From Hyphomicrobium sp. MC1 (GTDB lineage: Bacteria > Pseudomonadota > Alphaproteobacteria > Rhizobiales > Hyphomicrobiaceae), in NCBI RefSeq assembly GCF_000253295.1, contig NC_015717.1, positions 744,001 through 808,000 on the forward strand: a DNA stretch of 64,000 nucleotides, in the 5' to 3' direction. The position numbers were made by a program, and so were the translations under genes. This document shows, one piece after another, positions 26,338 through 35,571 of the stretch (the first letter of the stretch is position 1; the number at the start of each line of letters is the position of its first letter). The notes beneath the pieces are model-generated. The model made no database searches, had not been told where the DNA came from, and saw nothing but the letters and a program-made list of their open reading frames with translations.

Positions 26338-27198
26338 TCAGTAAATTCTGACCGGAAAGTAGCGCTGGACGAGTTCTTCGAAACGTCCCGAAGCGCGAAC
26401 GCGTTCCAGTGCTTTGTTCAGCAGGAGCCTAATCTGCGGATCGTTCTTGGGGACGGCGATGGCCATGCCGTCTCCAAAGAACTTGGGTTCCAGGAATGCA
26501 CCGCCGCGCATTTCGCAGCACTGGCGCGATAGCGTACCGTTAAGCCAGAAAGCCAGCGAGATGCCGTCGTCGAACAGGAAGTCGGCCTTACCGGCGGCCA
26601 GCGCCTCTCGCGCCAAGTCGGGATTTTCGTAAATGACGAGCGGGCTGTCGTGGAAGAACGCACGGAGGAACGCCTCGTGCGGGGTGCCGCGGGCGACAGC
26701 AATGCGTTTGCCTTCGAGCTTGCCGGGCGTCATCCCCACGCGCGGCTCGTCCTTGCGGGCGGCGAAGCGACCCGGCGTGTGGAAGTAGCGATCGGTGAAA
26801 TCGACTTGCTTCAGCGCCGCTGCCGTCACCTTGTGTCCGGCGATGACGGCGTCGGCCTCGCCCTTCAAAAGGTCGGGGATCAGCTCGTCCCAAGGGCGAA
26901 CCTTGATATCGCAGGAAGTGTTGAGTTCGAGGCAGATGGCGCGGGCGAGATCGACGTTGAAGCCGACGAGCACGCCGTCTTCGTCGTAGAAATCGAACGG
27001 CGGATAGTCGTTGTCAGTCAGAAAGCGGATGACGACACGACGGGGCGGGGCGGCATCCTTCGATGCGCCGACGTTGGCAACGGCAGGGTCTGATCCTGAT
27101 GCGTCCTGGGCTGCGACCGGCATCGCAAAGCTGAGCGCCGCGAAAAAAGCCACGGCCGTCGCCAGAAGTGCATGTCGGTTCAGTCGTTGCGCTTTCAT
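26338..27198 (-). CDS. Periplasmic amino-acid-type solute-binding protein
   Basis: 286 residues from ATG 27198. The signal peptide ends near AMPVAAQ, followed by a short linker and an SBP family 3 domain: RFLTDNDYPPFDFYDEDG, GFNVDLARAICLEL, DLLKGEADAVIAGHKVT and VDFTDRYF. The ligand is normally a polar amino acid or a related small molecule. No permease or ATPase genes lie next to it, so it either serves a transporter encoded elsewhere or acts as a sensor. Two adjacent Cys (QCCEM) are unusual for the family. Confidence 0.85.
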   Translation of the reverse strand: MKAQRLNRHALLATAVAFFAALSFAMPVAAQDASGSDPAVANVGASKDAAPPRRVVIRFLTDNDYPPFDFYDEDGVLVGFNVDLARAICLELNTSCDIKVRPWDELIPDLLKGEADAVIAGHKVTAAALKQVDFTDRYFHTPGRFAARKDEPRVGMTPGKLEGKRIAVARGTPHEAFLRAFFHDSPLVIYENPDLAREALAAGKADFLFDDGISLAFWLNGTLSRQCCEMRGGAFLEPKFFGDGMAIAVPKNDPQIRLLLNKALERVRASGRFEELVQRYFPVRIY

Positions 27199-27321
27199 TT
27201 CAAAAGAACTCCGAGTTCTCGTGTCCGCGATCGACGCCCATTCTTGGCTTTTAATTTTACGCATCTTGAGCATATAGTTTGTCACTGGCTGGGCGGCGTG
27301 ACCGTCGGAGGGGCCAGTCAG

Positions 27322-28869
27322 GTGCATGCCATGCTGGGGACTCGGCCTAAAACGCCGACCACGCGGACATTCCGCGTGCCGCCACGTGTAACGCGCGGTC
27401 GTCCGCCGCCGTCTGGACGCGTGTTCGCTCAGCCCCCCTTTCAACGCGATATTGGGCAACTGGACCGTGCGGTCAACGATTTGCGACGGAGGGCACCGGA
27501 CTTTTCCGCCGCTTCTCCGCTGCTTTTGTGGCAGCGGGTGCTTTTGTTCCTCACGCTAGCGGGTTTGACGGCCGGGCTTTTCTTGCTTGACGACTTCGGT
27601 CTCGTGCTCTGGTCGCTGACCATTGCGGTGCCGTTTCTGATGATTTCAGTCTTGCGGCTGGCGGCGCTCTGGCGTGTCGTGAGCGGCCATCAGGAAGCGG
27701 TCGACCCGCGATGGCTTGACCGGCGGTACGATAACCGGCTGCCGACATTTTCGGTCCTGGTTCCGCTCTATCGCGAAGTTGCCGTCGTGCCGGCGCTCGT
27801 CCGCGCGATGGGTCGGCTCGACTATCCGAGCGACAGGCTCGAAATTCTTTTCATCACCGAAGTAGATGATGCAGTGACGCGGCGTGCGCTTTTGCAAGCC
27901 GGGCTCGGCGCCAACATGCGTGTGGTGACGGTTCCGCGCGGCCAACCCAAGACAAAGCCCAGAGCGCTCAATTATGCGCTGCAGGAAGCGCGCGGCACGC
28001 TGGTGGCGGTGTTCGATGCCGAGGATCGCCCCGACCCCGACCAACTTCGTCTGGCGGCGATAGCGTTCGTTCGCGGCGGTCCGAGACTCGCATGCGTGCA
28101 GGCACGGCTTGTGGTGTTCAATCCGGACGACTCTTTTCTCAGCCGCCAATTTACGCTCGAATACGCGGCGCTTTTCGGAGGGGTGTTACCGGCGCTCGAT
28201 TATTTGCGATTGCCTATTCCGCTTGGTGGGACGTCGAACCATTTTCGCCGCGACGTGCTTTTGAAATGTGGCGGCTGGGATCCGTTCAATGTCACCGAGG
28301 ATGCCGACCTCGGAATCCGGTTGTCACGTCTTGGCTACGAGGTTTCGATCATCGATTCCGAAACCATGGAGGAGGCGCCGGTTACGTGGCGCGTCTGGCG
28401 CGGTCAGCGCACGCGCTGGATCAAGGGATGGATGCAAACCTATCTCGTGCACATGCGCCGCCCGTTACGGCTTTGGCGCGATCTTGGCGCCCGAAGGTTC
28501 TTAGGTTTTCAGGTGACCATCTCGGCCATGCTGATCTCGATGCTCGCGCATCCATGGTTCTATGTGCTCGTTGGGACGGAGGCCGTGCTCAGAGGTCGGG
28601 TCCTGCCGGAGAACGAATTTCTCTTCTGGCTCTTCGGAGCCAATCTGATCGTGGGATATGGTTCAGCGGCGCTGCTGATTTTAGTGACGTCTTTTTCAGC
28701 GGGCATATCGGGACGCGTGTTCTCCGTCGTCTTGCTGCCGATCTATTGGCTCGCGATTTCACTCGCGGCCTATGGCGCGATCCTCGATCTCGTCAGGAGA
28801 CCTTTCTTTTGGGAGAAGACGACCCACGGCGTGCGCCGACAGGCTCGCATGGCGAGACAAAGGGCATGA
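27322..28869 (+). CDS. Membrane GT2 family glycosyltransferase
   Basis: About 515 residues; GTG 27322 has GGAGGGG 8 nt upstream (ATG 27331 is the alternative). A basic N-terminus, two transmembrane helices, then the GT2 catalytic domain: FSVLVPLYRE, VFDAEDRPDPDQL (DxD-like metal site), NVTEDADLGIRL (catalytic acidic pair) and QRTRWIKGWMQT (the QxxRW motif of processive enzymes). Three or four transmembrane helices follow. This is the layout of cellulose- or glucan-synthase-like polymerising enzymes. The product is unknown. Confidence 0.87.
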   Translation: MHAMLGTRPKTPTTRTFRVPPRVTRGRPPPSGRVFAQPPFQRDIGQLDRAVNDLRRRAPDFSAASPLLLWQRVLLFLTLAGLTAGLFLLDDFGLVLWSLTIAVPFLMISVLRLAALWRVVSGHQEAVDPRWLDRRYDNRLPTFSVLVPLYREVAVVPALVRAMGRLDYPSDRLEILFITEVDDAVTRRALLQAGLGANMRVVTVPRGQPKTKPRALNYALQEARGTLVAVFDAEDRPDPDQLRLAAIAFVRGGPRLACVQARLVVFNPDDSFLSRQFTLEYAALFGGVLPALDYLRLPIPLGGTSNHFRRDVLLKCGGWDPFNVTEDADLGIRLSRLGYEVSIIDSETMEEAPVTWRVWRGQRTRWIKGWMQTYLVHMRRPLRLWRDLGARRFLGFQVTISAMLISMLAHPWFYVLVGTEAVLRGRVLPENEFLFWLFGANLIVGYGSAALLILVTSFSAGISGRVFSVVLLPIYWLAISLAAYGAILDLVRRPFFWEKTTHGVRRQARMARQRA

Positions 28870-28881
28870 TTGGCGACGCCG

Positions 28882-29244
28882 CTATGCAGATCGTCCGAAC
28901 GCCTTCCGTAATTCGACCTTGGCGCGATCGAGTGTCTGGCGTCGGCGGGCGGTGAGATTCTTTCCGGCGCGATTGATGTAAAACGTCAGCATCGACATGG
29001 CCGATTGGTAGGGCGTGCCCTTCCGGCGCTTGCTTCTTTCTGCCGATCGCTTCAGCGATTTGGCGATCTCGGATGGGTCGCGCCCCTCGAAGAGATGCGC
29101 CTTGAGATCGAGGGCATCGCTCGTCTTCGTCACTTGCGCAGACCAGCGATGCGTCGAGCGCGGGGATTTGCGAGCATTTTTCGTCGTCTTCGCTGAATGC
29201 GTTTTACGCTTCGTAACCGAAGCAATTTGATTTTTTGGCGCCAT
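28882..29244 (-). CDS. DUF3175 basic protein
   Basis: 120 residues. A Lys/Arg/Thr/Ser-rich N-terminal ~30 residues is followed by the DUF3175 core: RWSAQVTKTSDALDLKAHLF, SLKRSAERSKRRKGTPYQSA, MSMLTFYINRAGKNL. Strongly basic. Function is unknown; a nucleic-acid-binding role is conceivable. Ends 12 bp from the convergent glycosyltransferase gene. Confidence 0.85.
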   Translation of the reverse strand: MAPKNQIASVTKRKTHSAKTTKNARKSPRSTHRWSAQVTKTSDALDLKAHLFEGRDPSEIAKSLKRSAERSKRRKGTPYQSAMSMLTFYINRAGKNLTARRRQTLDRAKVELRKAFGRSA

Positions 29245-29395
29245 GTCTTCCTCGCTGCTTGAGTATTTTGACGCATGACAGAACGATGATGAAAAACCGA
29301 CGCAAATCTGTTAAGTTCCTGGTGTCGACGGGAATTTGGCCGGAACCAAATTCCTTTCGTTGTGTTGAGTATTGGACATATTCGACGGCCTGCCC

Positions 29396-30652
29396 ATGAA
29401 ACGCCTGCTCCAATCGTTTCTGAAACAGTGCATCAAGACCGGAAGCCTCACGGTCGTCATGCCCAACGGTGATAGGCTCTCATCGGGGGACGGGACCGGG
29501 GTCCCTCTCGTCGTCACCCTCAAAGACAACAAAGCGGCGCGTGAACTTTTCTTCCATCCGCAGATGGCGCTGGGAGAACTTTTTACCGACGGCAGGCTGA
29601 CCGCATCTGGGGGCACCGTTTACGATCTCCTGGAACTGCTAGGACACAATCTTCACAGCCTAACGCCGCCGCAGTTCGGTTGGCTGCAGCACACGCTGCG
29701 CAATCTGCTGGAGCCATTCCACCGCGCGAATTCCGAGGGCAAGTCGCGCGATAATGTCCACCATCATTACGATATCGACGATCGCATCTATGAGCTCTTT
29801 CTCGATTCCGATCGTCAGTATTCGTGCGCCTATTTCGAAACGCCGGACCAGGATCTGGAGACCGCTCAGCTCGCGAAGAAGCGGCACATCGTGTCGAAGC
29901 TTCTCGTCAAGCAGGGCACGAAGGTTCTCGATATCGGCAGCGGCTGGGGTGGCATGGCGCTCTATCTGGCGGGTATTGCCGGCGCCGAGGTAACTGGCGT
30001 TACGCTTTCGCCGGAACAGCTCAAAGTTTCGAAGCGCCGCGCCAGCGAGAGGGGCCTTGCGAAACGCATTGATTTTCGCCTGCAGGACTACAGGGCGCTG
30101 ACCGAGACGTTCGACCGGATCGTCTCAGTCGGGATGTTCGAGCATGTCGGTCTCAAGGATTATGAGACGTACTTCAAGACGGTTCGGCGATGCCTGAAGG
30201 ACGACGGCATCATGCTCTTGCATTCGATCGGTCGGCTCGACGGGCGCAGCGCAATGAACCCGTGGTTCGAGAAGTATATTTTCCCCGGCAGTTACGTTCC
30301 GTCTCTGGCGGAGGTGTTCCCGGCCATCGAGAAGGCCGGTCTGATTGTTACCGATGTTGAGGTCTTGCGCCTGCATTATGCCGATACGCTGCTGGCGTGG
30401 CGGAAGCGGTTCATGGCACGGCGCGCTGAAGCCGCCGCACTGCTCGGCGAGCGCTTCTGTCGAATGTGGGAATTTTATCTGGCCGCGGGTGAGGCTGGTT
30501 TTCGATACGGCGGCTTGATGGTCTTCCAGATCCAGCTTGCCAAAAAAATCGACAGCGTGCCGCGGACACGCGACTACATCGCAACGGAAGAGGATCGTCT
30601 GCGTAAGCGTGAGAAGCAGGCCAACGCAGATCACACGGTCGCGGCAGAATAG
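29396..30652 (+). CDS. cfa: Cyclopropane-fatty-acyl-phospholipid synthase family methyltransferase
   Basis: 418 residues from ATG 29396. N-terminal lipid-interacting domain (about 1-100), then HHYDIDDRIYELFLD and YSCAYFETP, the SAM-binding motif VLDIGSGWGGMALYLA, GVTLSPEQL and MFEHVGLKDYETYF. It adds a methylene from S-adenosylmethionine across double bonds of membrane phospholipid acyl chains. The family also includes other lipid-modifying methyltransferases, so the exact product is not proven. Convergent with the downstream DUF374 gene. Confidence 0.9.
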   Translation: MKRLLQSFLKQCIKTGSLTVVMPNGDRLSSGDGTGVPLVVTLKDNKAARELFFHPQMALGELFTDGRLTASGGTVYDLLELLGHNLHSLTPPQFGWLQHTLRNLLEPFHRANSEGKSRDNVHHHYDIDDRIYELFLDSDRQYSCAYFETPDQDLETAQLAKKRHIVSKLLVKQGTKVLDIGSGWGGMALYLAGIAGAEVTGVTLSPEQLKVSKRRASERGLAKRIDFRLQDYRALTETFDRIVSVGMFEHVGLKDYETYFKTVRRCLKDDGIMLLHSIGRLDGRSAMNPWFEKYIFPGSYVPSLAEVFPAIEKAGLIVTDVEVLRLHYADTLLAWRKRFMARRAEAAALLGERFCRMWEFYLAAGEAGFRYGGLMVFQIQLAKKIDSVPRTRDYIATEEDRLRKREKQANADHTVAAE

Positions 30653-30667
30653 CCGCGTCTTCCGCTC

Positions 30668-31411
30668 TTAAAGAAACAGGCGCGGCGTTCCGCTCTGCTT
30701 GTTGCCGGTGAGGGGGTGGCGGTCGGTTGCCTTTGCCAATTCGTAGGCGCGCGCTGTGACTGCGTTCAGCGAAGCCTCGACCGCAAGGCGGGCTTTCTCC
30801 AACGCTTCGTCGTCAGCATCGGGCGAGACGAAAATGGGCTCGCCTGCAACCCAAGCCAACCGTGACAAAGGCAAGTTCACCGTCATCCTGCTCCAGGTGT
30901 TGAGCACTAGGAAGCGAGATGTCGCTGCTGCAACCGGGATAATTGGACGGCCAGAGAGCCGTGCGAGCGTCACGATGCCCTCGCCCGCGACCCGTGGGCG
31001 TCTTGGTGGGATGTCGGCCGTCATGGCGACGATGGAGCCGCTTTCCAGCGCCTTCACTGCCGCGCGAAGTGCGTAGGCGCCCCCGCGATCTCGCTTGCGG
31101 TCTCCGGCGCCAGCGCCACGGATCGCAGAGATTCCGAAGCGGGCCAGAACCTGAGCGACGAGCTCGGCGTCGCCGTGGCGGGCAACCATAGCTTCGACCC
31201 GATATTCGCGGGTGTTCAGATCCGGCAGCATCATGAATTGCCCATGCCACATGGCCATGATGAATGGCACCTGGGCGCGAAGGCGATCGAGGAAATCGGC
31301 CGGCTCATAAACGGTGGATGATGTTCGTCTGACGGTCCGAATAAGACCGGCGACGAAGCGGCTGGACGCACTGATGGCGAAGCGATTTGTTTTGGAAGGC
31401 TGACGAACCAT
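30668..31411 (-). CDS. DUF374 acyltransferase-like lipid enzyme
   Basis: 247 residues. DUF374 proteins resemble lysophospholipid or lipid A acyltransferases. Visible signatures are FIMAMWHGQFMMLP (the WHG motif), EAMVARHGDAELVAQVL, RGAGAGDRKRDRGGAYALR, VAMTADIPPRRPRVAGEG and a late GEPIFVSPDA. Likely acts at the inner membrane in lipid A or phospholipid remodelling. Ends 15 bp from the convergent cyclopropane synthase gene, another lipid enzyme. Confidence 0.85.
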   Translation of the reverse strand: MVRQPSKTNRFAISASSRFVAGLIRTVRRTSSTVYEPADFLDRLRAQVPFIMAMWHGQFMMLPDLNTREYRVEAMVARHGDAELVAQVLARFGISAIRGAGAGDRKRDRGGAYALRAAVKALESGSIVAMTADIPPRRPRVAGEGIVTLARLSGRPIIPVAAATSRFLVLNTWSRMTVNLPLSRLAWVAGEPIFVSPDADDEALEKARLAVEASLNAVTARAYELAKATDRHPLTGNKQSGTPRLFL

Positions 31412-31571
31412 TATCTTGTCGCGCGCGTCGTCGTTCCGAAATGTAAAACAGTGGGGGCGGGATAGTCCGCTTGAACGAAAGTTAGCTCAAGTGTGGCAAG
31501 AGGCAATTGCATCGCAATACTTAGCAACGGGTGATTAGTAGGAGACGTTTACGCCGCGGACGGTGGGTCTT

Positions 31572-31715
31572 CTAGATCAGCATTTCAATTCCATAAGTGA
31601 TGATGAGCGCAGAGGTCATTGCAACCACGATGCAGATCAGGGAAATAAGGACGTAATAGCCGTCCGATGCGTGATCGTCCTCGCAGAGAGGAATTTTTCC
31701 GGCCTGCTTTTGCAT
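31572..31715 (-). CDS. Possible small single-helix membrane protein
   Basis: 47 residues from ATG 31715: a short polar N-terminus with CEDDHASD, then one membrane helix (YYVLISLICIVVAMTSALII) and a short tail. Ribosome-binding site is weak. Might equally start further upstream. Not recognised; called on membrane-helix composition alone. Confidence 0.4.
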   Translation of the reverse strand: MQKQAGKIPLCEDDHASDGYYVLISLICIVVAMTSALIITYGIEMLI

Positions 31716-31784
31716 ACAGAAATCCAACGGATAAACTGTTTTCCAAATTTGAAGCGGGCGGCATAGGGCTCTTTGCGAGCCCAT

Positions 31785-32106
31785 ACAAGCTGCGGCAGCA
31801 GAAATTCTGGGCTGCGTTTTCGCGTGGAGCCTGCGGCGCTTCGTCCGAGGACGGTTTTCCGGCTCCGCGTGGGGCAGACAAGCAATCCGTGGCAGCGACC
31901 GCTTTCAGGCCCCGATAGGGCAGCGCTGACGTGACGGACGCCGTTTGAGGCAAAGGCCGAATGGCACCGATATCATAGGCAACTGTGGCGCGATTGAAGC
32001 GCGGATGACAGCGGCGTTCATGATGAATTCATCGGCACAGGCAGAAAAAGGAGGTCATGCTGCAGCGCAGCTAAAATGCTCGTGCAAGGACTTTACGAGG
32101 GTGGCA
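31785..32106. other. 322-bp region without a supported gene
   Basis: Open frames here lack ribosome-binding sites and family resemblance. No strong hairpin or tRNA was seen. It presumably holds the promoter of the small gene at 32107. Confidence 0.45.
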
Positions 32107-32292
32107 ATGGACAAATATCGCGTCGTCGTCTGGTGTGAATCCTGTCGCGGAGACGACGAAGGCTGTTTCGGGGGATCGTCGGAGGTTATCGGCGCCCAAT
32201 TCGAAACCTGGGAAGAGGCAGAAAAGGCCGGCGCTCATTATTGTTTTGACCTGCCGTACCGCTACCGCGTCGAGCAGGCCGATAGGCACTAA
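32107..32292 (+). CDS. Small Cys-rich hypothetical protein
   Basis: 61 residues from ATG 32107, with GAGG 6 nt upstream. The sequence MDKYRVVVWCESCRGDDEGC contains a C-x2-C-x5-C array, and a fourth Cys lies in HYCFDLPYRY; this could form a small metal site. Composition is acidic. The middle (FETWEEAEKAGAHY) resembles an alpha-beta element. Not recognised. Confidence 0.6.
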   Translation: MDKYRVVVWCESCRGDDEGCFGGSSEVIGAQFETWEEAEKAGAHYCFDLPYRYRVEQADRH

Positions 32293-32328
32293 AATTTCGG
32301 TTGAAACGGCGGTTTAGAGCGGGTGGCG

Positions 32329-32556
32329 TCACGCAAGGCGCATAAGTTCCCGCTCCTGGCCGAGAGCCTCTTTGAGCGTCTTCTGGGCCATCTGCATTTT
32401 TCGCAGCATGTCCTCATAATCGACGGACGAATCGAGAGCTTCCGCGAGCAGGTAGTCCGCCTGCTCGACCTTGGCCTCAAGGTGGGCGATCCGCGACCGG
32501 GCATCGAATAGCTCTACCGGCTGATTATTACTGACTGCGATGCTTTCAACGGTCAT
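32329..32556 (-). CDS. Small coiled-coil hypothetical protein
   Basis: 75 residues from ATG 32556 (AGGA 8 nt upstream; ATG 32562 also possible). The region RSRIAHLEAKVEQADYLLAE and the C-terminal KMQMAQKTLKEALGQERELM have heptad-like spacing, predicting a helical hairpin or coiled coil. Not recognised. Confidence 0.55.
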   Translation of the reverse strand: MTVESIAVSNNQPVELFDARSRIAHLEAKVEQADYLLAEALDSSVDYEDMLRKMQMAQKTLKEALGQERELMRLA

Positions 32557-32950
32557 GAGCATTATCCTAATTTATATTCTGGACAAAACGCGTTAGCCGA
32601 GGCCTTGGTTCCCCCAGCCTTCGTGAGCTGTTCGTCGCTGATGGACGCGGAAAACCGAGCGTTTAAAACCGATCGGCCATTTCCGCTGGCGCTCGGTTGC
32701 TGGGCGCGCATCGGTGCGCAAAGGCATTGCACAAGGCAACTGCCAATCGCGCGGACGGTGAACGGTATTTTAATCATCCGGTAACCGATTTTAACCCCTG
32801 CCGCCCGTCTGGGGTCTTTTCGCCGCGCTTTCGAGAGCGCACATTCATAATGCGGCCATTGCGCGATCGGTCACGGGGATCCGGTTGGATTCGGACGGCC
32901 TGCAGACTGTTGAGGGACTGACGGAGGCGAGACGAAGCGAGGAAAGAGCC
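32557..32950. other. 394-bp intergenic region, no gene recognised
   Basis: Divergent promoters for the genes at 32556 (minus) and 32951 (plus) must lie here. Slightly AT-richer near 32560-32580. A minus open frame at 32562-32777 has no supporting signal. Confidence 0.4.
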
Positions 32951-33202
32951 ATGGCCCTCTATTCTGGCGGCGACCGTAACGACGACTCTCAATTCGGTAT
33001 TGGCATGCGCGATGGTGATGGCGTGCTCGATGCCTTGATCATTCTTCTGCTGGTCGGATTTTCGTTTGCGCTTTGGTTCGTGTGCGGAGCGCTGCGTCCG
33101 ATGCTGGACGATACCAATCCGAGCTTGATGGCCCATCCGGCACCGATGTCGGGGCCTTACATCGCGGGCTCAGTGCAGCCTCAAGACTTGTCGGGAAGAT
33201 AG
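32951..33202 (+). CDS. Small single-pass membrane protein
   Basis: 83 residues from ATG 32951, with GAGGAAAG just upstream. N-terminal polar segment MALYSGGDRNDD, one transmembrane helix LDALIILLLVGFSFALWFVC, and a Pro/Met-rich C-terminal tail. Not recognised; convergent with the diguanylate cyclase gene. Confidence 0.55.
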   Translation: MALYSGGDRNDDSQFGIGMRDGDGVLDALIILLLVGFSFALWFVCGALRPMLDDTNPSLMAHPAPMSGPYIAGSVQPQDLSGR

Positions 33203-33225
33203 TGCGGATTTTTTCTGACTAGGTC

Positions 33226-34509
33226 TTAGATGCGGCGGGTTAAGCGCGCCTTGCGTTGGGAGTGATGGTGTGCAGCTTCCGCCACAGCGCCGTAGACGTT
33301 CGCCCGCTCGGCTTCTGAGCCTTCCAGATCGATCGGAACAATGCTGTCCTTCTGCTGCCGGATGTCCTCGCGGCTTGAAAAGAGAATGACGCGATTGCGT
33401 CCGGACCGTTTGGCGACATAGAGAGCGGCGTCAGCCTGAATGATTAAGTCGTTCAACATCGTTTGGTCGCCGACCTTGGATATTCCGACGCTGACCGAGC
33501 TGCCAAACAGCTGAGCGTCGGAAAAAAAGCGCTTCTCGGCGAATTTCTTGCGGATGCGCTCGGCCACGAGCAGGGCCGCCTTCAGTGTCGCGTCGGGAAG
33601 TAGAATGGCGAATTCCTCACCACCGAGGCGCGCAGCGAGATCGCCCTCGCGGACGGTGTCCCTCAGAATTTCAGCAAACGTCTGCAGCACGGTATCGCCG
33701 ATCTGATGGCCATAAACATCGTTGACTTGCTTGAAGTGATCGACGTCAAAAACGACGACCACGATGCCCGTCGGCGCACGAAATGCGGCGGCGCGATCGA
33801 AGAACGCGCGCCGATTGTAGAGGCCGGTCAGGGAATCCGTTTCGGCCTCGCGCTTGTGGCGCCGTGTCAGACGAATTTGATTGAGACCGAGGGAGAGCGC
33901 GCCGATCGCGGCCGTATCGGCGAGGCAAACGATGAGGTTCAGATTTTCGGCCCAGTCGTCGGGCGGGCGGTTCATGATCCATTCGCCCTGCTGTGCCAGA
34001 GCAAAGGCACAGAGGCCGAATGACAGGCCGCCTACAACATAAAGGGTTGCGAGTGTCGTGAGCAGGAGCGGAGATTCGTGGCGGCAACGCCAATATTCGA
34101 TCCCCGTTTGGCATAAGATCAGCATCGCCGCGAGATTGAACACGATGTAGCAAAGGCCGTCATAACCACTAACCATCATGGTTGTGGTGAGAACGCTGGC
34201 GATGAGCGCGCTGGCAACCATCAGTTTGGCGGGAAGCAATCCGGTGCGGAATTGGTAGGCAGCTCCGAGAAAGAATACCAACCCGATTTGAAGCGCCGAA
34301 AAAGCTACGATGCCGACCGAAGGCGAATAGTGCGCGACAAAATTGCTGTAGGCCAGAATGCTGACGACTAGGCTCGTCGAGCCGAGCGTCCACGTCATCA
34401 GGGTGCGGTCAGACTGCGAGACCAGCCAGCTCACAAAGAACGTCAGCGCCACCCCTGCGCTGCAGAAGCTCAGAGCGATCAGCAATGAATTATAATCAAG
34501 CAGAATCAT
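33226..34509 (-). CDS. Membrane diguanylate cyclase (GGDEF)
   Basis: 427 residues. The N-terminal ~200 residues form about six to seven transmembrane helices of a membrane sensor. The GGDEF domain starts near ADTDSLTGLYNRRAFFD-like sequence (here ETDSLTGLYNRRAFF) and has the intact active site GGEEF at 296-300. RxxD (REGD) lies five residues before it, so product inhibition is likely. Synthesises cyclic di-GMP. No EAL domain. Probably monocistronic. Confidence 0.93.
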   Translation of the reverse strand: MILLDYNSLLIALSFCSAGVALTFFVSWLVSQSDRTLMTWTLGSTSLVVSILAYSNFVAHYSPSVGIVAFSALQIGLVFFLGAAYQFRTGLLPAKLMVASALIASVLTTTMMVSGYDGLCYIVFNLAAMLILCQTGIEYWRCRHESPLLLTTLATLYVVGGLSFGLCAFALAQQGEWIMNRPPDDWAENLNLIVCLADTAAIGALSLGLNQIRLTRRHKREAETDSLTGLYNRRAFFDRAAAFRAPTGIVVVVFDVDHFKQVNDVYGHQIGDTVLQTFAEILRDTVREGDLAARLGGEEFAILLPDATLKAALLVAERIRKKFAEKRFFSDAQLFGSSVSVGISKVGDQTMLNDLIIQADAALYVAKRSGRNRVILFSSREDIRQQKDSIVPIDLEGSEAERANVYGAVAEAAHHHSQRKARLTRRI

Positions 34510-34625
34510 ACCCGGACAATACCGACAAATCCTTTGCCGAGAATGACCGATGGGCCTCAGGGCCGCCTCATATGCAACAATTCAGTATTGTTTGGCCAGT
34601 CCAATTAGGCCGGTCACGGAAGACT

Positions 34626-34669
34626 AAATGAACAGGCAGCCGCTATCCTCGCTGCCTGATGATCATTTG
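34626..34669 (-). terminator. Probable terminator of the guanidino-compound operon
   Basis: An 8-bp perfect stem CAGGCAGC / GCTGCCTG (34633-34640 and 34651-34658), extended by AAATG / CATTT outside an interior bulge. It lies about 24 bp past the last stop (34693) on the minus strand. T-content downstream is modest. Confidence 0.55.
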
Positions 34670-34692
34670 TGAGGCGTTGGGCACAAATCGCC

Positions 34693-35571
34693 TCAGAGCG
34701 GATCGCGCCGCAGGGCCTGACAGAGGCAGTGTGGGCCGCCGCCGCCCAGCGTGAACATCCGGAGGTCAGGATCGAAGACCTTGATGCCGTGGGCGCGCAT
34801 GCGGGCGTTCAGATCCTTGTTCGCTGCGGTCGACAACACGCGGTCGTTGCCGAGAGCGACGATGTTCGTGCCGAGCTGTGTCGCATCATGATAGGAGACG
34901 GGTAGAATTTCGTAGCCCTTCGATTTCAGAAGATCGAGGAACCACGGCTGGTGCGCGTCGGGAGCGACGGCAACGAGCTTTTTGTTGATGAATCCGACCG
35001 ACACGTCGAGGTGCACGAAATGCGGTGGGAAGGGCACGGCGTAAGCCTCCCAGCCTTTTTCCCGGAACCACGCGCACATCTGCTCGGCGCCTTCCTGCTC
35101 GGAGCGTTCGCCGCCGTAGCCGCAGAGGACAAATCCCGGTTCGACGACCATGAAGTCGCCGCCTTCGAAATGGCCGGCGGTGATCATGTTCCAGATCGGG
35201 ATTCCGGCTTCTTCGTAGAACTTCAGGACCAACGCATAGTCACCGCGGCGGTAGCGGGTTTGCAGCATGGTGATGACGGCGCCGAAGGGCGTCATCACGC
35301 TCGAGTCACGAGCGAAGACGCCGTATTTCAGCTCAGGCCGCGCATCGAGCCAATGACAGGTGACGCCCGCCTGCTCGAAGACATCGACCATTTCGCGATG
35401 CTGTGACATGGCCGCTTGGGCATCGAAGCGGAGTCCGAGCGCGAGCGTCTGCCGGGAAACGGCGCCGACGGGCCGCCATTCGAAAAAGTCAGGTTTGCCG
35501 AGAAGAACATGCCGGAGCACGCCGGTTTCTGAATCGAGTCCCCACGGAATGGAGACGGTCGTCGTGCTCAT
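34693..35571 (-). CDS. Guanidino-modifying hydrolase (DDAH/amidinotransferase superfamily)
   Basis: 292 residues from ATG 35571, which overlaps the DUF1989 stop by 4 bp. The fold is that of dimethylarginine dimethylaminohydrolase, arginine deiminase and amidinotransferases. Visible active-site elements: FARDSS (D89), GHFEGGDFM (E136, D139), FVHLDV (H187, D189) and the C-terminal LGGGGPHCLCQ with nucleophile candidate C282 (C284 nearby). Such enzymes cleave or transfer at the guanidinium carbon through a covalent Cys adduct. Last gene of an eight-gene operon with creatininase, so a creatine-like or other guanidino acid is a reasonable substrate guess. The exact reaction (deimination, or release of an amine) cannot be read from sequence. 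Confidence 0.82.
   Translation of the reverse strand: MSTTTVSIPWGLDSETGVLRHVLLGKPDFFEWRPVGAVSRQTLALGLRFDAQAAMSQHREMVDVFEQAGVTCHWLDARPELKYGVFARDSSVMTPFGAVITMLQTRYRRGDYALVLKFYEEAGIPIWNMITAGHFEGGDFMVVEPGFVLCGYGGERSEQEGAEQMCAWFREKGWEAYAVPFPPHFVHLDVSVGFINKKLVAVAPDAHQPWFLDLLKSKGYEILPVSYHDATQLGTNIVALGNDRVLSTAANKDLNARMRAHGIKVFDPDLRMFTLGGGGPHCLCQALRRDPL

Noticed and set aside
26338..27198. Binding protein considered as XoxJ/MxaJ, given xoxF in the window
   Set aside because: Its sequence is a normal amino-acid-type binding protein and it lies 15 kb from xoxF, so there is no support for a methanol dehydrogenase role.
32562..32777. 71-codon minus open frame
   Set aside because: No start signal, mixed composition and no domain; treated as non-coding.
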